32,366 nt of DNA, taken from Desulfobacteraceae bacterium. GTDB lineage: Bacteria > Desulfobacterota > Desulfobacteria > Desulfobacterales > ETH-SRB1. A model generated the notes under the pieces. That model did not search any database and was not told the origin of the DNA. It saw only the letters and a program-made list of their open reading frames with translations. The DNA is taken from NCBI GenBank assembly GCA_030593145.1, contig JAUVHU010000025.1, positions 1 to 32,366 of the forward strand. The letters run 5' to 3'. Position 1 is the stretch's first letter. Every line of letters begins with the position of its first letter. The position numbers were made by a program, and so were the translations under genes. Below are positions 17,275 to 24,188 of this stretch, piece after piece.

Positions 17275-17296
17275 TAACTTCTGATATCAGAAGTTA
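17275..17296. promoter_or_regulatory. Perfect 22-bp palindrome upstream of gatB
   Basis: TAACTTCTGAT is followed directly by its exact reverse complement, with no spacer. It lies about 100 bp upstream of the gatB start, between gatB and the divergent plus-strand genes. It could be a dimeric repressor site or another small repeat; sequence alone does not decide. Confidence 0.45.
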
Positions 17297-17355
17297 GTAA
17301 CCCTGAAACATGACAATTTATATCCTATTATAGGGCATAGTCAAGCCATTTTGTT

Positions 17356-17421
17356 TTGACAAAATAGGGCGTATAAGTTTATAAAATAAAACTTTGACGG
17401 TGTCGTAAAAAGCTATATTAT
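17356..17421 (+). promoter_or_regulatory. Two candidate tandem promoters in the gatB/DUF2065 divergent spacer
   Basis: TTGACA (17356-17361), 18 nt, TATAAA (17380-17385) and then TTGACG (17394-17399), 16 nt, TATTAT (17416-17421). Both pairs are close to sigma-70 consensus and point toward the DUF2065-queA-tgt genes. The leader would be about 240 nt and would include the repeats at 17512-17637. Confidence 0.5.
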
Positions 17422-17511
17422 GCTGCTTTGCGGCACTGCAACTCAAAACAACTTGTCAATCATATCAAAAGGTTATGATTCGGTTATTTGGAAATCGAAA
17501 ATCGAGTCATT

Positions 17512-17637
17512 CCTGCGAAAGCAGGGTACGTAGTGACACGAAGTGCATTTTTTCAAGCCGTAAGGCGCAACTGTCAGCGCTAACCGTTAGCGCTATCCAG
17601 AATTACCAATAATTATCTCTACGTTCTCTGTGGTAAA
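17512..17637. repeat. Family I repeat block and family B right arm before the DUF2065 gene
   Basis: CCTGC-GAAA-GCAGG (17512-17525) is a small hairpin with a GNRA loop. It is followed by AGTGACACGAAGTGC (near 17532), then GCGCTAA-CCG-TTAGCGC (near 17578-17594), and then the family B arm CTCTGTGGTAAA (17626-17637). A related block is at 32160-32205. The rest of the 488-bp spacer 17174-17661 holds the palindrome and promoters described separately and no gene. Confidence 0.6.
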
Positions 17638-17661
17638 ATATAAGATCTAAAAGGAATATAT

Positions 17662-17847
17662 ATGGAATTTTTTCTGTGCGTACTTGGGATGGTAATGATT
17701 ATTGAGGGGCTACCGTATTTTGCATTTCCGGAAAAGATGAAACTATGGGTACAAAAGGTCCTTGAAATGCCGGACAGCTCTCTCCGCTGGTTCGGTTTTG
17801 TGCTTATGTTTACAGGGTTAGCGATGATATATTTAGGGAAAGGATAG
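17662..17847 (+). CDS. DUF2065 (YjeT-like) small membrane protein
   Basis: 61 residues with two membrane helices: about 3-22 (FFLCVLGMVMIIEGLPYFAF) and about 42-58 (WFGFVLMFTGLAMIYLG). The FPEKMKLWVQKVLEMPDSSLRWFGF segment between them is the usual DUF2065 signature. Inner membrane; the function of the family is unknown. AAAAGGAA provides a ribosome binding site. It heads the queA-tgt group. Confidence 0.85.
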   Translation: MEFFLCVLGMVMIIEGLPYFAFPEKMKLWVQKVLEMPDSSLRWFGFVLMFTGLAMIYLGKG

Positions 17848-17848
17848 A

Positions 17849-17886
17849 GCCAGAGGTCGGAAGTCGGAGATCAGAAGTCAGAGAAC
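17849..17886. repeat. Family C repeat (GGTCGGAAGTCGGAG words)
   Basis: A run of AGGTCGGAAGTCGGAGATCAG-type words in the short DUF2065-queA gap, followed by other word-like sequence (AACAAGCAACCAGCAACGAG). It is the reverse-strand form of the words found in mutL and at 14003-14033. Short pieces also occur at 19172, 20750 and 27741. Confidence 0.6.
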
Positions 17887-17937
17887 AAGCAACCAGCAAC
17901 GAGTAACCCAGAACCGTGAACTGTAAACCAAATTATT

Positions 17938-18999
17938 ATGTATTCACTTATTGATTATAACTATGATCTTCCGGAAGAGTTTATTGCTCAAGAGCCGGTT
18001 GAAAAGAGAGATGCTTCGAAGCTTCTCTTTTTGCATCGTGAAACAGGGCACATGTCCCATCATTTGTTTTATGAAATTTGCGATCTTTTGCGGCCGTCTG
18101 ACGTGCTGGTTATAAATAACACGGAGGTTATTCCTGGACGTCTTTTTGGAAACAAAGTAACGGGCGGAAAGGTGGAACTCCTTATCCTTGACTATGCCGG
18201 AGGCACTGTAAAAAGGGCGGATAGCGGCGAATTTGTATGCGAATGCCTTATAAAGGCCTCAAAACGTCCGAAATCCGGAACGCTGCTTATTTTTGATCAG
18301 GAATTAAAAGCCGAAGTGCTTGAAGTTCGAAACGGATATTTTAATATAAGGTTTTTATATGACGGAGATTTTGAAACCCTGCTTTACCGGATAGGGAATG
18401 TGCCGCTTCCACCCTATATTAAAAGGAACGGCAAAGATTCCATTTGCGATGACAAGAGGTCGTACCAGACTGTATATGCCCGGGAAAAAGGGGCGATTGC
18501 CGCGCCTACGGCAGGTCTCCATTTTTCTAAAAGGCTTATTGAGAAAATAAAGGCTGTGGGTGTTAAGACAGCAGAAATCACACTCCATGTAGGATACGGC
18601 ACCTTTTTGCCCGTCAGGGAGACCGATATCAGGGATCACATAATCCATTCCGAGCAGTTTTATATCCCTGAAAAAAGCGCAGAGTTAATCAACACAGCAA
18701 AAGAGCAGGGAGGCCGCATAGTTGCTGTGGGGACAACATGCGTGAGAACCCTTGAGTATGCGTCGGATAAAAACGGACATGTTGTTTCCGGTGGTGGAAA
18801 CTGCGATCTTTTTATATATCCAGGCTACAGGTTTAAAGTCATAGACGCGATGATTACAAATTTTCATCTTCCTGAATCAACCCTGCTGATGCTTGTATCG
18901 GCTTTTGCAGGCCGCAAACATATCTTGAATGCGTATAAAGAAGCGATAAAAAGAAGATACAGGTTTTACAGTTATGGGGATGCGATGGTGATAATGTAG
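17938..18999 (+). CDS. queA: S-adenosylmethionine:tRNA ribosyltransferase-isomerase
   Basis: 353 residues, full length. Transfers and isomerises the ribosyl group of SAM onto 7-aminomethyl-7-deazaguanine in tRNA to give epoxyqueuosine. Family signatures seen: DYNYDLPEEFIAQEPVEKRD (3-22), NNTEVIPGRLFGNK, YQTVYAREKGAIAAPTAGLH, HVGYGTFLPVR, GTTCVRTLEYA and the C-terminal MITNFHLPESTLLMLVSAFAG. Upstream sequence is repeat-like, and no clear ribosome binding site precedes the ATG. It is followed, after 211 bp of repeats, by tgt, the preceding enzyme of the same pathway. Confidence 0.96.
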   Translation: MYSLIDYNYDLPEEFIAQEPVEKRDASKLLFLHRETGHMSHHLFYEICDLLRPSDVLVINNTEVIPGRLFGNKVTGGKVELLILDYAGGTVKRADSGEFVCECLIKASKRPKSGTLLIFDQELKAEVLEVRNGYFNIRFLYDGDFETLLYRIGNVPLPPYIKRNGKDSICDDKRSYQTVYAREKGAIAAPTAGLHFSKRLIEKIKAVGVKTAEITLHVGYGTFLPVRETDIRDHIIHSEQFYIPEKSAELINTAKEQGGRIVAVGTTCVRTLEYASDKNGHVVSGGGNCDLFIYPGYRFKVIDAMITNFHLPESTLLMLVSAFAGRKHILNAYKEAIKRRYRFYSYGDAMVIM

Positions 19000-19041
19000 G
19001 ATTAAGGGATTGAGGGGTTAGAAAGTGAAAAGGGATGAACG

Positions 19042-19092
19042 TCGAACACCCGCCGTGCTCGCGCACTGTCGCGGCAGGTCGAACGTTCAACA
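19042..19092. repeat. GC-rich module G2 nested in a palindrome, queA-tgt gap
   Basis: The GC-rich module (19049-19078, CCCGCCGTGCTCGCGC ... GTCGCGGCAGG) interrupts a palindrome of GAACGTCGAAC and GTCGAACGTTC. The rest of the queA-tgt gap holds GTCGCTTCGCTCC (19113-19125), which is the shared loop core in reverse, and a family C word at 19172. Confidence 0.65.
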
Positions 19093-19210
19093 TCGAATGA
19101 TGAATGTTGTTGTCGCTTCGCTCCTCAATTCTAATTTTTAATTCATGATAAGTAACGAGCAAAAGAAACAGAGGTCGGAAGTTAGAGAACCGTGAATATA
19201 TATTTAAACA

Positions 19211-20332
19211 ATGTTTAATTTTAAGATAACAGCAAAATCTAAAGAGACACGAGCAAGGGCTGGAATTATAAACACGGCTCACGGCTCTATTGAAACACCT
19301 GTGTTTATGCCGGTGGGCACTCTTGCAAGCGTGAAGTCGGTGTCTTCGGAAGAGCTTGTCAGCGCCGGCGCCGGTATAATTTTGGGGAATACATACCATT
19401 TGTATTTAAGGCCGGGCTGTGATGTGATAAATCTTTTTTCCGGTCTGCACGGATTTATGAACTGGGACAGGCCGATTCTGACAGACAGCGGCGGATTCCA
19501 GATATTTTCTCTTGCAAAGCTGGCAAAAATATCCCAAGAGGGGGTTTCTTTTCAATCTCATATTGATGGATCGAGCCATTTGCTGACACCTGAAAAAGCG
19601 GTTGAAATACAAAACTGCCTCGGCTCTGATATAATGATGTGCCTCGATAATTGCATTGCGTATCCGTCAAGTAGAGATGAAGCAATGGATGCTCTTAAAC
19701 TTACCACAAGCTGGGCTGAAAGATGTAAAAAGGCCTGGGATAATGGTTCAAAAGCCGCTCTTTTCGGAATTGTTCAGGGGGGGATGTTCAAGGATTTGCG
19801 GGAAATGTCCGTTAAAGCTCTCGTTGACATCGGTTTCAGCGGTTATGCAATCGGGGGGTTGAGCGTGGGCGAACCAAAGGATATAATGCTTGATATTGCG
19901 GATTTTACGCTGCCTGAGCTGCCTGATAATAAGCCGAAATATATCATGGGTGTGGGAAAGCCCGAAGATATTGTCGATCTTGTTGCTCTTGGCGCAGACA
20001 TGTTTGATTGTGTTATTCCAACCAGAAATGCCAGGAACGGGCAGTTGTTTACAAACTGCGGCACGATAAACATATCCAATTCACGGTTCAAGTACGATAA
20101 AAAACCGGTGGAGCATGGATGCGAATGTTATACGTGCAGGAATTATTCCAGGGCTTACCTGCGCCACCTTTATATGTCAAAAGAACTGCTTGCCTATCGT
20201 TTAAATACAATTCATAATATAACCTATTATATCGGTCTGATGAAGAGTATGCGGGAAGCGATAATAGAGAATGAATTTGAGGTGTTCAGAGAGAAATTTT
20301 ATAACAGTTTAGTTACTAAAAAGAAGGATTAA
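19211..20332 (+). CDS. tgt: tRNA-guanine transglycosylase (queuine tRNA-ribosyltransferase)
   Basis: 373 residues. Exchanges G34 of GUN-anticodon tRNAs for the queuosine precursor preQ1. Seen: LTDSGGFQIFSLAKL (acid/base Asp region), GGLSVGEPKD, and the nucleophile region DMFDCVIPTRNARNG (263-277, with D266 the likely nucleophile). The zinc site is C304, C306, C309 and H335. Length is typical of the bacterial enzyme. It acts before QueA in the pathway. The start ATG has no strong ribosome binding site and follows repeat sequence. Confidence 0.96.
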   Translation: MFNFKITAKSKETRARAGIINTAHGSIETPVFMPVGTLASVKSVSSEELVSAGAGIILGNTYHLYLRPGCDVINLFSGLHGFMNWDRPILTDSGGFQIFSLAKLAKISQEGVSFQSHIDGSSHLLTPEKAVEIQNCLGSDIMMCLDNCIAYPSSRDEAMDALKLTTSWAERCKKAWDNGSKAALFGIVQGGMFKDLREMSVKALVDIGFSGYAIGGLSVGEPKDIMLDIADFTLPELPDNKPKYIMGVGKPEDIVDLVALGADMFDCVIPTRNARNGQLFTNCGTINISNSRFKYDKKPVEHGCECYTCRNYSRAYLRHLYMSKELLAYRLNTIHNITYYIGLMKSMREAIIENEFEVFREKFYNSLVTKKKD

Positions 20333-20410
20333 CCACAGAGATCACGGAGACCATAGAGGAGTAAAATATAAAAAAACAAAAAGAAAATTCTTTGTGCACT
20401 CTGTGGTAAA
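20333..20410. repeat. Family B hairpin in the leader of the Nfu-like gene
   Basis: ACCACAGAG (20332-20340) and CTCTGTGGT (20399-20407) pair perfectly across an A-rich loop. The left arm begins right at the tgt stop codon. The right arm ends 22 nt before the GTG start of the next gene and is followed by AAGGAGG. Confidence 0.7.
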
Positions 20411-20432
20411 AAAATTAAGGAGGGATTAGATT

Positions 20433-20651
20433 GTGAAGGAAAAAATCCAGGAAAAAATCAACAAAATCAGGCCTATGCTTCAGGCGGACGGAGGCGATGT
20501 GGAGCTGGTTGATTATAAAGATGGAGTGGTTACGGTGCGTTTGAAGGGCGCATGCGCGGGATGTCCTATGTCGCAAATGACCCTTAAAAACGGCATAGAG
20601 AGATTCTTGAAACAGGAGATACCGGAAATTAAATCTGTGGAATCGGTGTAA
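20433..20651 (+). CDS. Nfu-type (NifU C-terminal domain) iron-sulfur protein
   Basis: 72 residues starting at GTG with AAGGAGG 9 nt upstream. It is a single NifU C-terminal domain: KIRPMLQADGGDVELV, then VRLKGACAGCPMSQMTLKNG with the cluster cysteines C41 and C44, then IPEIKSVESV. Such proteins hold and deliver Fe-S clusters in the cytoplasm, or act as scaffolds. It stands alone here without nifS/iscS partners, and it may be transcribed with tgt. A family D hairpin begins 1 nt after its stop codon. Confidence 0.9.
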   Translation: MKEKIQEKINKIRPMLQADGGDVELVDYKDGVVTVRLKGACAGCPMSQMTLKNGIERFLKQEIPEIKSVESV

Positions 20652-20652
20652 A

Positions 20653-20745
20653 GGATTGTTGATTGTCGATTGATGATTGTTGATTGAAAAGACAGAGCGA
20701 AGCGATTCCATCAATCAACAGTCAACAATCATAAATCATCAATCC
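20653..20745. repeat. Family D hairpin, simple form (D1)
   Basis: GGATTGTTGATTGTCGATTG ... TGTTGATTG on the left and CAATCAACAGTCAACAATC ... ATCATCAATCC on the right form a stem of more than 30 bp with a few mismatches. The loop is AAAAGACAGAGCGAAGCGATTCC. Copies D2 (22003-22112) and D3 (27751-27860) carry the GC-rich module inside the loop. After D1 come GGTCGGAG (family C) and TCGACCATTCGACCAA words, the latter also present in inverted form at 23906-23940. Confidence 0.8.
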
Positions 20746-20826
20746 AAAGAGGTCGGAGAGCCGTGAATCATGAATTGTTACAAATAATTCACTCGACCAT
20801 TCGACCAATTTCTATGGAGGTTTAAC

Positions 20827-22011
20827 ATGACTATATCGAAAAAAATTGAAACAATGATGACCAGGTCATCCTGGATACGAAAGATGTTTGAAGAGGGTGC
20901 GCGGCTTAAGGCAGAGCATGGGGCGGATAATGTTTTTGACTTCAGTCTGGGCAATCCGAACTTGAAACCTCCGGAAGAGTTCAGGAAAGCTCTTATAGAG
21001 GTTGCAAACGCATCCGGCGGCAGAGACCATGCTTATATGCCGAATACCGGCTATCCGTATGTCCGCAAGTTTGTGGCGGATTATCTTTCCGCAGAGCAGG
21101 ATGCGCGGATTTCTGAAAATGAAATTATCATGACCTGCGGAGCGGCAGGCGGCCTTAATATTATCCTGAAGGCTATACTTGATCCTGGAGATGAGATTAT
21201 AACCCCAGCTCCATATTTTGTTGAATACAATTTTTATGCGGATAATCATGGTGGTGTATTAAAAACTGTTTCCACAAACTCCGATTTTTCTCTGAATATT
21301 GAGGCTATTTCTTCCGCGATTACTGAAAAGACCAAGGCTGTCTTGATAAACTCACCGAATAATCCTACAGGCCAGGTGTATTCAAAAGAGAGCATCAACG
21401 AACTTGGCGCTCTTTTAAAAGACAGAAGTAACAGCCTTGGTAGGACAATCTATATGATTTCAGATGAGCCGTACCGCAAGATAGTCTATGACGGACTTAA
21501 GGTGCCAAGTATATTTTCTTGCTATAATGAAAGCATAATTGCTACTTCATATTCCAAAGATATTTCGATTCCAGGCGAGCGCATAGGATTTGTTGCGGTT
21601 AATCCGAAGGCTTCCTTTAAAGAGGATGTTTTAGGGGGCATGGCCCTTGCCAACAGGATTCTCGGGTTTGTAAATGCCCCTGCCCTTATGCAGCGGGTTG
21701 TGGCATCCGTACAGGGGATGAGCGTAGATGTTTCCGAGTATGCCAGGAAAAGGGATCTTTTATGCGACGGGCTTGCAGACAGCGGGTATGAGTTTCTCAG
21801 GCCCCCTGGAGCTTTTTATCTTTTTCCCAAAACTCCTGTTCCTGATGATGTTGAATTTGTAAAGACGCTTCAGGAAGAATTGATACTTGTCGTGCCGGGG
21901 AGTGGTTTTGGCGGGCCCGGACATTTTAGAATCGCTTTTTGTGTGGATGATAAAACAATTATTAATTCAATGCCGGGGTTTAAGAAGGCAATGGACAGGA
22001 TTAAGGATTGA
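20827..22011 (+). CDS. Pyridoxal-phosphate aminotransferase, class I/II
   Basis: 394 residues. Fold type I PLP enzyme. Seen: the N-terminal DFSLGNPNLKPP, the substrate-site GYPYVRKFVADYL, the NSPNNPTGQVYSKE motif, the aspartate and tyrosine region MISDEPYRKIVYDG, and the PLP lysine K244 in SYSKDISIPGERIGF. The C-terminal arginine is in GHFRIAFCVD. The general form is that of aspartate or branched/aromatic aminotransferases; the exact substrate cannot be assigned. GGAGG stands 9 nt upstream. Its last codons and stop (AAGGATTGA) coincide with the first word of family D copy D2, so the repeat has become part of the gene end. Confidence 0.85.
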   Translation: MTISKKIETMMTRSSWIRKMFEEGARLKAEHGADNVFDFSLGNPNLKPPEEFRKALIEVANASGGRDHAYMPNTGYPYVRKFVADYLSAEQDARISENEIIMTCGAAGGLNIILKAILDPGDEIITPAPYFVEYNFYADNHGGVLKTVSTNSDFSLNIEAISSAITEKTKAVLINSPNNPTGQVYSKESINELGALLKDRSNSLGRTIYMISDEPYRKIVYDGLKVPSIFSCYNESIIATSYSKDISIPGERIGFVAVNPKASFKEDVLGGMALANRILGFVNAPALMQRVVASVQGMSVDVSEYARKRDLLCDGLADSGYEFLRPPGAFYLFPKTPVPDDVEFVKTLQEELILVVPGSGFGGPGHFRIAFCVDDKTIINSMPGFKKAMDRIKD

Positions 22012-22112
22012 TGATTGTCGATTGATGATTGTTGATTGAAAAGACAGGGCGACCCGCCGTGCTCGCGCCCGTCGCGGCAGGAGCGATTCTATCAATCATC
22101 AGTCAAGAATCC
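22003..22112. repeat. Family D hairpin with nested GC-rich module (D2)
   Basis: Same arms as D1, but the loop core is split by the GC-rich module G3 (22053-22081). The right arm ends AGAATCC and is followed at once by AAAGGAG, the ribosome binding site of the epimerase remnant. The left arm overlaps the end of the aminotransferase gene. Confidence 0.8.
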
Positions 22113-22124
22113 AAAGGAGATTTC

Positions 22125-22283
22125 ATGAAAGTAATAAAAATTGATCATATCGGAATTGCTGTAACGAGCTTAAATAAAGGAAAAAAATTCTGGGGAGACA
22201 TTTTAGGGCTTTGACTTGAAGACTCCGAAATAATGGCGGACAAGAAGCTTATTACCGCTTTTTTTCCGATTGGAGAAAGTGAG
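22125..22283 (+). pseudogene. Remnant of a methylmalonyl-CoA epimerase gene
   Basis: A good ribosome binding site (AAAGGAG) and start remain, then MKVIKIDHIGIAVTSLNKGK, which is the N-terminus of methylmalonyl-CoA epimerase (vicinal oxygen chelate fold) with the metal ligand histidine in DHIGIAV. An in-frame TGA stands at 22212-22214 after 29 codons. Beyond it the same frame still reads LEDSEIMADKKLITAFFPIG, the expected continuation. Homology stops at GESE where repeat E3 begins. Only about 53 of roughly 135 codons survive, so it is a truncated pseudogene. The intact gene would have worked with the carboxyltransferase genes that follow; another copy is presumably elsewhere in the genome if the pathway is active. 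Confidence 0.85.
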
Positions 22284-22330
22284 CTAAAGTTAATGAGTCG
22301 CATTCCTTAACTTTAGTTACTTGTAACTTG
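22282..22330. repeat. Family E repeat, inverted short copy E3
   Basis: CTAAAGTTAA (22284-22293) and TTAACTTTAG (22307-22316) are perfect inverted arms, followed by TTACTTGTAACTTG. Read on the opposite strand it matches the two ends of E1 with the middle (about 45 bp) missing, joined inside the TGCG/GCGACT core. It sits exactly at the break of the epimerase remnant. Confidence 0.7.
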
Positions 22331-22348
22331 TTTAATAAAAGGAAATAA

Positions 22349-23905
22349 ATGATGCGTATTGTTGAAGATGGAATAAAGGATTTGAAAAAGCGGGAAAAGA
22401 AAATTCTGCAGATGGGCGGCGAAAAGATGGTTGCAAAGCAGCATGAAAAAGGAAAGCTGACCGCGAGGGAAAGATTAAATTATTTATTCGATCCTGATAC
22501 ATTCCGGGAAATTGATATGTTCGTTGAGCACAGGTGTGTAAATTTCGGCATGGAAAAGGTTGAGATTCCATCTGACGGCGTTATAACAGGTCATGGTCTT
22601 GTTGATGGAAGGCATGTTTTTGCCTTTTCACAGGATTTTACATCCAGAGCAGGCAGCCTTGGTGAAATGCATGCTAAAAAGATCTGCAAGGTTATGGATT
22701 TAGCCCTTAAGGCGGGCGTGCCTTTTGTCGGGATTAACGATTCCGGAGGGGCCAGGATACAAGAAGGGATTGACGCTCTTTCAGGATACGGTGAGATCTT
22801 TTTTAGAAATTCAGCCTGTTCAGGTGTTATTCCCCAAATATCGGCGATAATGGGGCCTACTGCCGGCGGAGCTGTTTATTCTCCGGCCATGACGGATTAT
22901 GTTTTTATGGTAAAAAACAGCAGCTATATGTTTATTACCGGTCCTGAGGTTATAAAGTCTGTTACAGGAGAAGAAATTACATTTGAGGATCTTGGCGGGG
23001 CCATGACGCACAACGAAAAAAGCGGAGTTGCTCATTTTGCGGGTGAAAACGATGAAGACACTATAAATAAAATAAAAAAACTGCTTTCATATCTACCGTC
23101 AAACAACATGGAGGATCCGCCGGTTAAAGATACAGGGGATGCTCGTGGGCGGACAGATTCTGTTCTTAATTCAATTATTCCTGATAATCCGAACCAGCCA
23201 TACGACATGACTGGTGTGATAAGATCGATAGTTGACAATGGAGAATTTTTTGAGCCGCATGAGCATTATGCCAGGAATATAATCGTTTGTTTTGCCAGGC
23301 TGAACGGTAGAACCATCGGCATTATCGCAAATCAGCCCATGTTTCTTTCAGGATGCCTTGATATTGATGCTTCAGACAAAGCTACCAGGTTTATACGTTT
23401 TTGCGATTCCTTTAATATTCCGATACTGACTATAGCCGATGTACCGGGCTATCTCCCGGGAAGTGATCAGGAATGGGGAGGAATTATACGGCACGGCGCA
23501 AAGCTGCTCTGGTGTTATTCAGAGGCAACGGTTCCGAAAATGCTTCTCATTACCCGCAAGGATTACGGAGGTGCTTATATTGCAATGTGTTCAAAACATC
23601 TTGGCGCTGATATGGCATTTGCGTGGCCAAACGCCGAGATTGCGGTAATGGGCGCCGGCGGGGCGGCTAATGTCATCCATCGTAGAGTGATTAAGGCAGC
23701 CGAAGATCCTGACTTGATGCGCAAAGAAAAAATTGAAGAATATGAGGATCTTTTTTCAAATCCATATTGTGCGGCAAGAAGGGGATATATTGATGCTGTA
23801 ATTGTTCCAGAAGAAACAAGACCCCGTTTAATCGATGCCCTTGAGATAATGTGCAGCAAGCGGGAGACAAGACCTGCCAAGAAGCATGGGAATATTCCCG
23901 TATGA
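22349..23905 (+). CDS. Carboxyltransferase subunit (methylmalonyl-CoA carboxyltransferase 12S / propionyl-CoA carboxylase beta type)
   Basis: 518 residues, the full length of this family. Crotonase-fold carboxyltransferase with N- and C-terminal halves. Seen: QHEKGKLTARERLNYLFDP, FSQDFTSRAGSLGEMHAKKI, PFVGINDSGGARIQEGIDAL, IMGPTAGGAVYSPAMTD, DVPGYLPGSDQEWGGIIRHG, RKDYGGAYIAMCSKHLGAD and WPNAEIAVMGAGGAANVI. It moves carboxyl between a biotinyl carrier and an acyl-CoA, most likely propionyl-/methylmalonyl-CoA, given the epimerase remnant upstream and the 5S-like gene downstream. No biotin carboxylase gene is present in the cluster, which favours a transcarboxylase or decarboxylase over an ATP-dependent carboxylase. 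Start ATGATG with AAAAGGAA upstream; the second ATG is also possible. Confidence 0.9.
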   Translation: MMRIVEDGIKDLKKREKKILQMGGEKMVAKQHEKGKLTARERLNYLFDPDTFREIDMFVEHRCVNFGMEKVEIPSDGVITGHGLVDGRHVFAFSQDFTSRAGSLGEMHAKKICKVMDLALKAGVPFVGINDSGGARIQEGIDALSGYGEIFFRNSACSGVIPQISAIMGPTAGGAVYSPAMTDYVFMVKNSSYMFITGPEVIKSVTGEEITFEDLGGAMTHNEKSGVAHFAGENDEDTINKIKKLLSYLPSNNMEDPPVKDTGDARGRTDSVLNSIIPDNPNQPYDMTGVIRSIVDNGEFFEPHEHYARNIIVCFARLNGRTIGIIANQPMFLSGCLDIDASDKATRFIRFCDSFNIPILTIADVPGYLPGSDQEWGGIIRHGAKLLWCYSEATVPKMLLITRKDYGGAYIAMCSKHLGADMAFAWPNAEIAVMGAGGAANVIHRRVIKAAEDPDLMRKEKIEEYEDLFSNPYCAARRGYIDAVIVPEETRPRLIDALEIMCSKRETRPAKKHGNIPV

Positions 23906-23957
23906 TTGGTCAAGTGGTCGAGTGGGAAAGTAGTCGACTAATTACGGAGCAAAGCTA

Positions 23958-24188
23958 ATGGAAAACAAAAAGAAAATGGCAGCCGCAATATCTGCGGTTA
24001 TGAATTATATCAGGACAGAGGAAGAGATTGTTTGTATGCAGCCTGCCAATGCGCTTGGGCAGGTTCCGTATTCATCGGCTTCGATTCAGTTGAATCTGTG
24101 GGGTATAAGCGGCAGGCAGATGCAGATGCAGATGCGTAATTTGATGCAGATGAAGAGTTTTCATGGAGTAAGGAGAAATATAAGATGA
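23958..24188 (+). CDS. Small protein within the carboxyltransferase operon, unknown role
   Basis: 76 residues. The first about 25 residues (KKKMAAAISAVMNYIRTEEE) resemble the short Ala-rich helix found at the C-terminus of OadG/MmdD-like small subunits of biotin-dependent decarboxylases, but there is no membrane helix. The rest is rich in Gln and Met (GRQMQMQMRNLMQMKS). It starts after ACGGAG at 8-nt spacing, and its stop codon overlaps the start of the next gene (ATGA), so it is translationally coupled to the 5S-like protein. It may be a small structural subunit of the carboxyltransferase. I cannot name it; the OadG resemblance is weak. Confidence 0.7.
   Translation: MENKKKMAAAISAVMNYIRTEEEIVCMQPANALGQVPYSSASIQLNLWGISGRQMQMQMRNLMQMKSFHGVRRNIR

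Noticed and set aside
22212-22214. The TGA in the epimerase remnant could encode selenocysteine
   Set aside because: The position is a variable, non-catalytic one in epimerases, no SECIS-like hairpin follows directly, and the frame is cut off by a repeat soon after. A pseudogene explains it better.
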